Of a DNA stretch of 6,535 nt, positions 1 to 6,144 are shown piece by piece. Both the position numbers and the translations under genes were made by a program. Source of the stretch: Flavobacteriaceae bacterium. Lineage in GTDB: Bacteria > Bacteroidota > Bacteroidia > Flavobacteriales > Flavobacteriaceae. The notes under the pieces were generated by a model. The model ran no database searches, had not been told where the DNA came from, and was given only the letters and a program-made list of their open reading frames with translations. Numbering within the stretch: position 1 is the first letter of the stretch; every line of letters begins with the position of its first letter. Location: assembly GCA_018672145.1 (NCBI GenBank), contig JABHGH010000101.1:1-6535 (forward strand), given 5' to 3'.

Positions 1-654
1 AGACATTGTAGCGAAATCTGTATTATAGGGGAATACCTTGACATAGGCATCACGCGCAACGAGATTTCTTAGAATATTCTTTTTGATACCGAGATCTAGG
101 GCAGCAATTTTAATTGGCGCAGATGGATCTCCTTCAAAATACGGTGTTTTTGTTGACACTTTCGAAGCAAGCTCCAAACCTTTCATGGAAGGAACTTTTT
201 GTAACTCTGCTTTTAGTGAATCTATTGCTTCGACATCTGTTGAAATTAATGCATTCATTGCGCCGTTATCACGGATATAGCTCACAAGAGCTCGTGTGTC
301 AACATCTGAGATTGCAACCAAGTTGTGGTCTTTAAAAAAATCGAGAAGTGAAGCATCTGCCGCAGGACGTGAGTGACCGTAATTAAAATTTTTACAAATG
401 AGTCCTGCAATTTGAATTTGCTCGGACTCAACCTCTTGCGAATTCACACCATAATTCCCAATATGTGCATTTGTCGCAACCATGAGTTGACCATGATAGG
501 AAGGGTCAGTAAAAATTTCTTGATAGCCGGTCATTCCAGTGTTGAAGCACACTTCTCCGGTAGCGGTTCCGTCTATTCCGACAGATTTTCCAAAAAAAAC
601 AGTTCCATCTTCGAGCAAAATAAATGCTTTGGGACGCAGACTGTACTTATTCAT
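1..654 (-). CDS. carA: Carbamoyl-phosphate synthase small subunit (glutaminase), 3' end cut off by window
   Basis: Small subunit of carbamoyl-phosphate synthase. It hydrolyses glutamine and passes ammonia to the large subunit CarB, making carbamoyl phosphate for pyrimidines and arginine in the cytoplasm. I translated the minus strand from the ATG at 654 and found 218 uninterrupted codons to the window edge; the family is about 360-380 residues, so the C-terminal part lies outside. Visible are the CarA N-terminal domain with LLEDGTVFFGKSVG (13-26), GEVCFNTGMTGYQEIFTDPS (33-52), AHIGNYGVN (63-71) and DVDTRALVSYIRDNGAM (117-133), then a linker and the first strand of the glutamine amidotransferase domain, KIAALDLGIKKNILRNL (182-198). 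The catalytic cysteine and histidine lie beyond the window, so activity cannot be judged. The gene follows rplQ after 99 bases that hold a terminator and a candidate promoter. No SD sequence precedes the ATG. Identity is very secure. Confidence 0.96.
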   Translation of the reverse strand, partial: MNKYSLRPKAFILLEDGTVFFGKSVGIDGTATGEVCFNTGMTGYQEIFTDPSYHGQLMVATNAHIGNYGVNSQEVESEQIQIAGLICKNFNYGHSRPAADASLLDFFKDHNLVAISDVDTRALVSYIRDNGAMNALISTDVEAIDSLKAELQKVPSMKGLELASKVSTKTPYFEGDPSAPIKIAALDLGIKKNILRNLVARDAYVKVFPYNTDFATMS

Positions 655-672
655 CTTGTAGTTTCGTTGGTA

Positions 673-705
673 CAAAAATAGCATAAAAAAAAGGATAAAC
701 ACAAT
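673..705 (-). promoter_or_regulatory. Candidate Bacteroidota-type promoter for carA
   Basis: On the minus strand TATTTTTG (680 to 673) fits the Bacteroidota -7 consensus TAnnTTTG exactly. ATTG (705 to 702) lies 21 bases upstream and matches three of four bases of the -33 element TTTG. Transcription would start roughly 10 bases before the carA ATG, giving a very short leader. The caution is that the -7 pattern alone also occurs inside rpsM (3749-3756), secY (4632-4639) and rpsE (6381-6388). At those three sites I saw no partner element at the right distance. The -33 part lies in the loop of the terminator hairpin. Confidence 0.45.
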
Positions 706-716
706 GGTTTATCCTT
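685..716 (-). terminator. Intrinsic terminator after rplQ
   Basis: Read on the minus strand, AAGGATAAAC (716 to 707), a six-base loop CATTGT and GTTTATCCTT (700 to 691) form a perfect 10-bp stem. A run of eight T (692 to 685) begins at the stem foot and continues past it. Stem followed by U tract is the classic Rho-independent form and sits 37 bases after the rplQ stop, where the ribosomal operon should end. The stem is AU-rich (three G-C pairs), so it may be leaky. Confidence 0.8.
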
Positions 717-728
717 AATAGTTATTAA
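715..728. repeat. Short AT palindrome next to the terminator
   Basis: TTAATA, GT, TATTAA is an inverted repeat with 6-bp arms that shares two bases with the terminator stem. On the plus strand it is followed by T6 (731-736), so the pair of hairpins could act as a weak terminator in the opposite direction too. With only A-T pairs it would be a poor hairpin and may be chance in AT-rich DNA. Confidence 0.35.
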
Positions 729-753
729 GATTTTTTGGAAGTTTTAAACCAGG

Positions 754-1350
754 TTAATCTGTCTTATTATCTTCCGAAGAATCTTCTTTTTGATCTTCTG
801 TAGAATCGGTCGCTTCAGGAGCACTCGCTTCTTCAGTAGCAGCTGTTGTCTGCTCTGCCTCTTTTACAGGAGTTTCTTCAACAACTTCTTCTGTTGCCGC
901 TTCAACTTCAGCAACTGGAGCCTCTTCTGTTTTCTTTGCGCCACCTCGACGTCGTGAACGTTTTTTGGCAGGTTTATCAGAAACATAAACGTCGTTAAAA
1001 TCAACGAGTTCAATCAATGCCATAGAAGCATTATCTCCCATACGACTACCAACTTTAATGATTCTGGTATAACCACCTTGACGATCAGCAACTTTCTCAG
1101 CTACATCACGAAACAATTCGCTAACAGCATATTTGTTTCGCAAAGCCGAAAAAACAACTCTACGGTTGTGCGTCGTGTCGCTTTTTGCTTTAGTGATAAG
1201 TGGCTCAACAAACTTTTTAAGCGCTTTTGCTTTCGCAACAGTCGTGTTAATTCGTTTGTGTTCGATCAAAGAGGAAGCCATATTCGCCATCATTGCCTTT
1301 CGGTGTGAGGCTGTTCTTCCGAGATGTGCAATCTTTTTTCCGTGTCTCAT
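754..1350 (-). CDS. rplQ: Ribosomal protein L17 (bL17) with long acidic C-terminal tail
   Basis: Large-subunit protein bL17, 198 residues. The conserved core is residues 1-122: MRHGKKIAHLGRTASHRKAM (1-20), SSLIEHKRINTTVAKAKALK (26-45), VEPLITKAKSDTTHNRRVVF (48-67), the GGYTRIIKVGSRMGDNASM stretch (92-110) and ALIELVDFN (111-119). E. coli L17 is about 127 residues, so roughly 75 residues are extra here. They begin with a basic patch KKRSRRRGGAKK (129-140), then a low-complexity Ala/Glu/Thr/Val stretch to the end, containing two ATEE units (152-155, 171-174) and finishing SSEDNKTD. Tails of this type are usual in Bacteroidota L17; their role is not known to me. The gene is the last of the ribosomal operon, 21 bases after rpoA, with a terminator behind it. 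The start is fixed by the invariant MRHGKK. Confidence 0.97.
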   Translation of the reverse strand: MRHGKKIAHLGRTASHRKAMMANMASSLIEHKRINTTVAKAKALKKFVEPLITKAKSDTTHNRRVVFSALRNKYAVSELFRDVAEKVADRQGGYTRIIKVGSRMGDNASMALIELVDFNDVYVSDKPAKKRSRRRGGAKKTEEAPVAEVEAATEEVVEETPVKEAEQTTAATEEASAPEATDSTEDQKEDSSEDNKTD

Positions 1351-1371
1351 AATACGATTATTTACAAGGCT

Positions 1372-2364
1372 TTAGTCCTTGTCCAATTTGTATTTGCTTA
1401 AATCCATTCCGAAGTTAAGTCCTTTCGCAATCACTAAATCCTCTAATTCGGTCAATGATTTTTTACCAAAGTTTCTAAACTTCATTAAATCTGATTTGTT
1501 AAAAGAAACCAAGTCACCGAGTGTGTCTACCTCTGCAGCTTTCAAACAATTTAAAGCACGTACAGAAAGATCCATATCAATGAGTTTTGTTTTTAACAAT
1601 TGACGCATATGCAATGATTCTTCATCATACACTTCAGATTGAGCAATCTCATCCGCTTCAAGCGTAATGCGCTCATCTGAGAAAAGCATAAAGTGATGAA
1701 TCAAAGTTTTTGCCGCCTCAGTCAACGCATCTTTCGGATGAATTGATCCATCAGTTACGATTTCAAAAACAAGCTTTTCATAATCTGTCTTTTGCTCAAC
1801 ACGAAAGTTTTCAATGCTGTACTTAACGTTCTTGATTGGAGTGTAGACAGAGTCAATAGCAATTGTTCCAATCGGAGATGTTACATTTTTGTTTTCTTCA
1901 GCTGGTACGTACCCTCTACCTTTATCGATCGTAAACTCAAAATTGAGATTTACGCTTTTATCCATATTACAGATTACAAGATCAGGATTGAGAACCTGAA
2001 AACCAGAGATGAATTTTTGCAAATCACCTGCAGTGAGCTTCTCTTGGTTTGAAGTCGCAACACTAACAGTTTCGTTATCAACTGCATCAATTTGTTGCTT
2101 CAAACGAACCTGTTTGAAATTTAATATCATTTCGGTAACATCCTCAACAACTCCTGGGAGTGTTGAAAATTCATGATCAACTTTATTGATTCGCAATGAA
2201 GTAATGGCAAACCCTTCTAAGGAAGATAACATCACTCGACGTAACGCGTTACCAATTGTCAATCCGTATCCTGGCTCCAAAGGTCGGAATTCGAAAATTC
2301 CTTCGAACTCTGTGGATTCGATCATTATTACTTTGTCGGGCTTTTGAAAATTAAATAATGCCAT
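1372..2364 (-). CDS. rpoA: DNA-directed RNA polymerase subunit alpha
   Basis: Alpha subunit of RNA polymerase, 330 residues, the normal family length. Two copies form the scaffold on which beta and beta' assemble, and the C-terminal domain contacts UP elements and activators. The N-terminal domain (about 1-235) shows PGYGLTIGNALRRVMLSSLE (31-50), LPGVVEDV (69-76), VYTPIKNVKYSIENFRVEQK (173-192) and HPKDALTEAAKTLIHH (209-224). After a linker, the C-terminal domain (about 255-323) carries DLSVRALNCLKAAEVDTLGD (265-284) and FGKKSLTELEDLV (299-311). R269 aligns by eye with E. coli R265, the key DNA-contacting arginine. The gene sits 5 bases after rpsD with the A-rich spacer AAATA and no SD, so it is probably translated from the same mRNA as S4 and L17. 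Confidence 0.98.
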   Translation of the reverse strand: MALFNFQKPDKVIMIESTEFEGIFEFRPLEPGYGLTIGNALRRVMLSSLEGFAITSLRINKVDHEFSTLPGVVEDVTEMILNFKQVRLKQQIDAVDNETVSVATSNQEKLTAGDLQKFISGFQVLNPDLVICNMDKSVNLNFEFTIDKGRGYVPAEENKNVTSPIGTIAIDSVYTPIKNVKYSIENFRVEQKTDYEKLVFEIVTDGSIHPKDALTEAAKTLIHHFMLFSDERITLEADEIAQSEVYDEESLHMRQLLKTKLIDMDLSVRALNCLKAAEVDTLGDLVSFNKSDLMKFRNFGKKSLTELEDLVIAKGLNFGMDLSKYKLDKD

Positions 2365-2369
2365 TATTT

Positions 2370-2975
2370 TTATTTTGAATAAAGTTCTACAATCAATTGT
2401 TCTTTTATATTTTCTGTGATTTGCTCGCGCGTAGGAACAGAAACTAAGGTGCCTTGCAATGAAGCCTCATTCCAAGTTAACCATTCCTGTACGGTATTGG
2501 AATGTGCAACAGAACGCTCGACTACTTCAAGAGTCTTAGATTTTTCACGAACACCAATAACATCTCCTTCTTTCACATGCGTAGATGGTATATTATTTAC
2601 AGATCCGTTCAATGTGACATGTCGATGGTTTACCAACTGACGGGCAGCGCTTCTTGTAGGCGCAATCCCTAAACGGAAAACGATGTTATCTAAACGTGAC
2701 TCACATAATTGTAGCAACACTTCACCGGTTACGCCTTTACTTCGGCTTGCACGGTCAAATAAATTTCTGAACTGACGTTCTAGAATTCCGTAAGTGAATT
2801 TTGCTTTTTGTTTCTCCATAAGCTGAATAGCGTATTCAGACTTTTTAGGGCGGCGACGGTTGTTTCCGTGTTGCCCTGGAGGGTAATTCCTTTTTTCGAA
2901 AGCTTTATCCTCACCAAAGATGGCTTCGCCAAACTTTCGTGCTATTTTAGTTTTCGGACCGGTATATCTTGCCAT
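2370..2975 (-). CDS. rpsD: Ribosomal protein S4 (uS4), zinc-free type
   Basis: Primary 16S rRNA-binding protein of the small subunit, 201 residues. The start MARYTGPKTKIARKFGE is the usual one for the family. The N-terminal region (1-45) has no cysteine, so this is the C-minus form that lacks the zinc site of some Gram-positive S4 proteins. YPPGQHG (31-37) is conserved. The S4 RNA-binding domain spans about 92-155, with ESRLDNIVFRLGIAPTRSAA (92-111), RQLVNHRHVTLNG (112-124) and HVKEGDVIGV (133-142). The C-terminus REQITENIKEQLIVELYSK matches Bacteroidota S4. In E. coli S4 is the translational repressor of the alpha operon. Whether it regulates here is unknown, but the largest spacer inside the operon lies just upstream. 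Confidence 0.97.
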   Translation of the reverse strand: MARYTGPKTKIARKFGEAIFGEDKAFEKRNYPPGQHGNNRRRPKKSEYAIQLMEKQKAKFTYGILERQFRNLFDRASRSKGVTGEVLLQLCESRLDNIVFRLGIAPTRSAARQLVNHRHVTLNGSVNNIPSTHVKEGDVIGVREKSKTLEVVERSVAHSNTVQEWLTWNEASLQGTLVSVPTREQITENIKEQLIVELYSK

Positions 2976-3049
2976 ATTTTTGTTTTAATAGAGAGGGGAA
3001 TGAGAATTAAGGTCTATCCTTCGTCAAACTAACTCCCTCCTGTTGATTA
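2976..3049 (-). promoter_or_regulatory. rpsK-rpsD spacer with possible leader structure
   Basis: This 74-base spacer is by far the longest gap between the ribosomal genes, which are otherwise 2-21 bases apart. On the minus strand it opens with AGGAGG (3041 to 3036), a perfect Shine-Dalgarno core in a genome region where other starts lack one. Eight bases later a TTG (3027) begins a six-codon reading frame that ends in TAA (3007). GGAGGG (3040-3035) can pair with CCCTCT (2997-2992) around a small AAGG/CCTT hairpin (3021-3009). The end next to rpsD is A-rich (AAAACAAAAAT before ATG). It could be a leader for S4 control or mere spacer; I saw no full promoter match in it. Confidence 0.35.
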
Positions 3050-3433
3050 TTATACACGTCTTCTTTTCGGAGGTCTACATCCGTTGTGTGGAAGTGGAGT
3101 AACATCGACAATCTCAGTTACCTCAATTCCTAAATTATGAATGGTTCGAATAGCAGACTCACGTCCATTTCCTGGCCCTTTCACAAATACTTTTACTTTA
3201 CGTAATCCAGCTTCTAAAGCAACTTTTCCAGCGTCTTCAGCAGCAAGCTGTGCAGCGTAAGGTGTGTTTTTCTTTGAACCTCTAAAACCCATTTTGCCAG
3301 CAGATGACCATGAAATGACCTCTCCTTTGGTATTGGTTAAAGAGATAATAATGTTATTGAATGATGCAGTGACATGCGCCTCCCCAAAAGATTCAACAAC
3401 AACTTTACGTTTTTTAGAACTCGTCTTCGCCAT
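3050..3433 (-). CDS. rpsK: Ribosomal protein S11 (uS11)
   Basis: Small-subunit platform protein that binds 16S rRNA near the mRNA exit path, 127 residues against about 129 in E. coli. After a short basic N-terminus (KTSSKKRK) come GEAHVTASFNNIIISLTNT (17-35), SAGKMGFRGSKKNTPYAAQ (44-62), the GPGNGRESAIRTIHNLG stretch (86-102) and the C-terminal signature VTPLPHNGCRPPKRRRV (111-127). The Asn-Gly pair N117-G118 corresponds to the site that becomes isoaspartate in E. coli S11 (N119). The stop is a tandem TAA TAA. It lies 10 bases after rpsM and is followed by the longest spacer inside the ribosomal operon, before rpsD. Confidence 0.98.
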   Translation of the reverse strand: MAKTSSKKRKVVVESFGEAHVTASFNNIIISLTNTKGEVISWSSAGKMGFRGSKKNTPYAAQLAAEDAGKVALEAGLRKVKVFVKGPGNGRESAIRTIHNLGIEVTEIVDVTPLPHNGCRPPKRRRV

Positions 3434-3443
3434 AAATCAATGA

Positions 3444-3818
3444 TTATTTGGTTACTTTCTTTTTGTTAGCAACAGTTTTGCGTTTTCCTTTTCGTGTTCT
3501 CGAATTGTTTTTTGTACGCTGCCCACGAAGAGGAAGCCCAACTCTATGACGAATACCACGGAATGAGCCAATGTCCATTAGACGTTTGATGCTCATTTGG
3601 ATCTCTGAACGAAGCTCACCTTCAATGGTATAGCTCGAAACAACGTCACGAATTCTTCCGATTTCGTCGTCATTCCAATCAGAAACTTTTTTGTTTGTAT
3701 CCACGCCTGCATCAGTCAAAATTTTCTGTGCTCGGTTTCTACCTACACCAAAAATATAGGTTAGGGCGATTTCGCCACGTTTTTGTTTTGGAATATCTAC
3801 TCCTGAAATTCTTGCCAT
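3444..3818 (-). CDS. rpsM: Ribosomal protein S13 (uS13)
   Basis: Protein of the 30S head that contacts the P-site tRNA and forms bridges to the 50S subunit, 124 residues against about 118 in E. coli. The N-terminal helical domain shows MARISGVDIPKQKRGEIALT (1-20) and IFGVGRNRAQKIL (22-34). The mid helix ends in MDIGSFRGIRHRVGLPLRGQ (81-100), followed by the tail RTKNNSRTRKGKRKTVANKK (101-120). The very basic C-terminal tail is the part that reaches the tRNA in known ribosomes. The gene starts 2 bases after the rpmJ stop, so coupled translation is likely. The bases AAGGG before the start are the last codons of rpmJ and need not be an SD. Confidence 0.98.
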   Translation of the reverse strand: MARISGVDIPKQKRGEIALTYIFGVGRNRAQKILTDAGVDTNKKVSDWNDDEIGRIRDVVSSYTIEGELRSEIQMSIKRLMDIGSFRGIRHRVGLPLRGQRTKNNSRTRKGKRKTVANKKKVTK

Positions 3819-3820
3819 AA

Positions 3821-3937
3821 TTACCCTTGTCTTTGTTTGAATCGTGGATTCTTTTTGTTAATGACATACAAGCGACCTTTACGACGTACAATTTTGCAGT
3901 CTGCGCTTCTTTTCTTTAATGATGCTCTTACTTTCAT
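3821..3937 (-). CDS. rpmJ: Ribosomal protein L36 (bL36), 38 residues, zinc-free type
   Basis: I read this small gene directly from the minus strand: ATG at 3937, 38 codons, TAA at 3823-3821. The protein begins MKVRASLKKRSADCKIVRRK and ends in NKKNPRFKQRQG, the standard L36 length and ends. L36 is the smallest 50S protein and binds 23S rRNA. The zinc-binding form has three cysteines and a histidine. Here only C14 remains, and the later positions are Asn, Lys and Phe, so it should fold without zinc, as expected for Bacteroidota. It lies 3 bases after infA and 2 bases before rpsM, the conserved place for rpmJ. Confidence 0.97.
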   Translation of the reverse strand: MKVRASLKKRSADCKIVRRKGRLYVINKKNPRFKQRQG

Positions 3938-3940
3938 AAA

Positions 3941-4156
3941 CTAGTATCTATATGTAATCCGTGCTTTTGTTAAATCGTACGGACTCATTTCAAGTTTCAC
4001 TTTGTCTCCAGGCAATAATTTAATGTAATGCATGCGCATTTTGCCTGAAATATGCGCCGTGACAACATGACCGTTTTCCAATTCTACGCGAAACATGGCA
4101 TTGGATAAGGCCTCAATAATTTGACCGTCTTGTTCGATTGCGGGTTGCTTAGCCAT
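3941..4156 (-). CDS. infA: Translation initiation factor IF-1
   Basis: IF-1, 71 residues, the usual length. It binds the 30S A site during initiation and assists IF-2 and IF-3. The whole protein is one S1-like OB fold, with IEQDGQIIEALSNAMFRVEL (7-26), the near-invariant ENGHVVTAHISGKMR (27-41), LLPGDKVKLEMSPYDL (47-62) and the end TKARITYRY. Its ATG overlaps the secY stop codon by one base (TAATG), which suggests reinitiation by ribosomes finishing SecY. The purine run AGAAGAGG upstream is secY coding sequence and lies too close to the ATG for a normal SD. In many Bacteroidota and other bacteria map lies between secY and infA; it is absent here. Confidence 0.98.
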   Translation of the reverse strand: MAKQPAIEQDGQIIEALSNAMFRVELENGHVVTAHISGKMRMHYIKLLPGDKVKLEMSPYDLTKARITYRY

Positions 4157-5499
4157 TATCCTCTTCTGTTTTTTCCTGTTGTCATCAAACCGTCGTAATG
4201 ACGGTTTAGCAAGTAAGCATTTACCTGCTGAATGGTGTCAATGGCAACTCCAACCATAATCAGTAATGAAGTTCCCCCATAAAAGAGTGCCCATCCTTGT
4301 TGTAAGCCCAGCACTTGGTAGGCCACAGCAGGTAGTACAGCAATCGCTGCCAAAAACAGTGACCCCGGAAAGGTAATGTGCGACATTACACGATCGAGAA
4401 AATCTGCTGTTTCACCACCAGGTCGAATGCCTGGAATGAATCCTCCGTTACGTTTTAAATCGTCAGCCATCTTGTTTGTTGGAACTGTAATCGCCGTGTA
4501 AAAATACGTGAAAACAACAATCAATAATCCAAACAAGACATTGTACCACAGACCAAATATGTCTGAAAATGATGCTTGCATCCACTGCCCTACTGCATTG
4601 TCACCAATGATTTGACCGAGGTATGCTGGAGCAAACATAATCGCTTGTGCGAAAATGATTGGCATCACACCTGATGCATTTAATTTTAGTGGAATATACT
4701 GTCGTGCGCTCCCTTGGTTTTTTGCATACCCTCCTGCTGCAGTTCTACGTGCATACTGCACAGGAATCTGACGAACAGCGAGTACTAGTAATATACACAA
4801 TGCATTGACAACAATCCAGATGACCAATTCGACAAGAATCATAATCAATCCTCCGTTGTTTTCTGTTACACGAGACACAAACTCTTGCACAAACGAAAGT
4901 GGCATTGTAGCAATAATACCAACGGTAATCAGCAAAGAAATTCCATTACCAATACCTTTATCAGTGATTTTTTCCCCCAACCACATCGCAAAAATGGTTC
5001 CTGTAACCAAAATGATTACTGAAGTAATAATGAACGTTGGTCCTTTACCCAACAAGAAAGCAGAATCAGGAACACCAAGAGCACCTAAACCGTAAAGATA
5101 TGCTGGTGCCTGAACAACACAGATTGCGATCGTTAACCATCGTGTAATTTGGTTGATTGTACGGCGACCGCTTTCACCTTCTTTTTGTAGTTTTTGAAGA
5201 TAAGGAACTGCAATTCCCATCAACTGCACAACAATAGAAGCTGAGATATATGGCATGATCCCTAAGGCAAATACAGAAGCGTTGGCAAAAGCTCCACCTG
5301 TAAAGGCATTCAGAATACCCAATAAACCACCCCCATCGGTGCGGTTAGCCAGCTCAGAAAGTTGAACGGAATCAATCCCTGGAAGCACAACCTGAGCACC
5401 TACTCGGTAGACGAGCAAAAGACCAAGCGTGAGACCAATACGACCTCTCAGCTCTTCAATTTTCCAAATATTTTTTAAGGCTTCTAAAAACTTTTTCAT
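4156..5499 (-). CDS. secY: Protein translocase channel subunit SecY
   Basis: Channel subunit of the Sec translocon in the inner membrane, exporting unfolded proteins and inserting membrane proteins with SecE and SecG. It has 447 residues and ten hydrophobic segments that I place at about 20-38, 74-100, 118-140, 154-174, 184-204, 217-241, 275-297, 317-340, 375-397 and 405-424. The plug region after the first segment holds GGGLLGILNAFTGGAFANAS (56-75). SecY signatures are LGEKITDKGIGNGISLLI (174-191) and, in the SecA/ribosome-binding cytoplasmic loop, GGFIPGIRPGGETADFLDRV (352-371), where R359 aligns by eye with the essential E. coli R357. The N-terminus MKKFLEALKNIWKIEELRGR is typical. It lies 5 bases after rplO and overlaps infA by one base. 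Confidence 0.98.
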   Translation of the reverse strand: MKKFLEALKNIWKIEELRGRIGLTLGLLLVYRVGAQVVLPGIDSVQLSELANRTDGGGLLGILNAFTGGAFANASVFALGIMPYISASIVVQLMGIAVPYLQKLQKEGESGRRTINQITRWLTIAICVVQAPAYLYGLGALGVPDSAFLLGKGPTFIITSVIILVTGTIFAMWLGEKITDKGIGNGISLLITVGIIATMPLSFVQEFVSRVTENNGGLIMILVELVIWIVVNALCILLVLAVRQIPVQYARRTAAGGYAKNQGSARQYIPLKLNASGVMPIIFAQAIMFAPAYLGQIIGDNAVGQWMQASFSDIFGLWYNVLFGLLIVVFTYFYTAITVPTNKMADDLKRNGGFIPGIRPGGETADFLDRVMSHITFPGSLFLAAIAVLPAVAYQVLGLQQGWALFYGGTSLLIMVGVAIDTIQQVNAYLLNRHYDGLMTTGKNRRG

Positions 5500-5504
5500 A
5501 TCAA

Positions 5505-5957
5505 TTATGCATCAATCGCTTCACCACCTGCAGACTCAATAGCTGCTTTTGAAGATGCAGTAAATTTATGTGCAGTGATTTTCAAAGACGCAGACAATGT
5601 GCCACGACCTAAAATTTTAACCAAATCGTTTTTTCGTACCAAACGAAGTTCGACAAGCTGAGCGAGTGAAACTTCTTTTTTGATTTTTTTGGCGTCAACC
5701 AATTCTTGAAGAGTATCTAAATTAATGCCCTTATATGACTTGCGGTTGATGTTAGTGAAACCAAACTTTGGCACACGACGTTGTAGTGGCATTTGCCCAC
5801 CTTCAAAACCAATCTTCTTTGAGTACCCTGAACGTGACTTTGCTCCTTTGTGACCACGTGTAGCAGTTCCACCTGAACCAGAACCTTGTCCGCGTCCTAA
5901 TCGTTTATTTGCGGTTTTTACAGCTCCCTTTGCGGGTTTAATATTTCCTAATTCCAT
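5505..5957 (-). CDS. rplO: Ribosomal protein L15 (uL15)
   Basis: Late-assembling 50S protein that binds 23S rRNA, 150 residues against about 144 in E. coli. The extended N-terminal arm carries KRLGRGQGSGSGGTATRGHK (18-37), GAKSRSG (38-44) and KKIGFEGGQMPLQRRVPKFG (47-66), rich in Gly and basic residues as usual. The globular C-terminal domain contains the L15 signature region, ILGRGTLSASLKITAHKFTA (115-134), then SSKAAIESAGGEA (135-147). The ATG at 5957 is followed by the standard MELGNIKP start. It is 3 bases after rpmD and 5 before secY, the usual spc operon order. No SD is visible. Confidence 0.98.
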   Translation of the reverse strand: MELGNIKPAKGAVKTANKRLGRGQGSGSGGTATRGHKGAKSRSGYSKKIGFEGGQMPLQRRVPKFGFTNINRKSYKGINLDTLQELVDAKKIKKEVSLAQLVELRLVRKNDLVKILGRGTLSASLKITAHKFTASSKAAIESAGGEAIDA

Positions 5958-5960
5958 AAC

Positions 5961-6140
5961 TTATAGTTGTTCTACCGAAACAAGGTGTTTAACTTTATCA
6001 ATCATTCCCAGTACTGCAGCAGATTTATCATGCTCAACAGAGTGACCAATGTTTTTGAGTCCCAATGCTTTTAAAGTGCGTTTCTGATTTTCAGGACGCT
6101 TAATATAGCTACGTGTTTGTGTTACTTTGATCTTTCCCAT
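5961..6140 (-). CDS. rpmD: Ribosomal protein L30 (uL30)
   Basis: Small 50S protein, 59 residues, the normal bacterial length. I chose the ATG at 6140 because MGKIKVTQTRSYIKRPENQK (1-20) is the family start, and a longer reading from a TTG at 6227 would overlap rpsE by 83 bases and add sequence unlike L30. The signature follows as RTLKALGLKNIGHSVEHDKS (21-40), with IDKVKHLVSVEQL at the end. The gene begins 4 bases after the rpsE stop and ends 3 bases before rplO, so it is almost certainly cotranscribed and may be translationally coupled. Confidence 0.97.
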   Translation of the reverse strand: MGKIKVTQTRSYIKRPENQKRTLKALGLKNIGHSVEHDKSAAVLGMIDKVKHLVSVEQL

Positions 6141-6144
6141 GTCG

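Noticed and set aside
373..681. Plus-strand 102-residue open frame
   Set aside because: It lies opposite carA, whose translation is a clear family match. The plus-strand product has no recognisable motif.
3023..3031. TAGTTTG as a promoter for rpsD
   Set aside because: It is one base short of TAnnTTTG and has no -33 partner.
3749..3756. TAnnTTTG promoter-like motif inside rpsM, with similar ones at 4632-4639 and 6381-6388
   Set aside because: No TTTG or TTG partner lies about 19-21 bases upstream of any of them, and all are explained by coding sequence. They show that the -7 motif alone arises by chance.
4157..4166. AGAAGAGG before infA as a Shine-Dalgarno sequence
   Set aside because: It is part of the secY C-terminal codons and ends only about three bases before the ATG, too close for normal SD pairing.
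4805..5095. Plus-strand 96-residue open frame
   Set aside because: It is antisense to the transmembrane core of secY and only mirrors its codon pattern.
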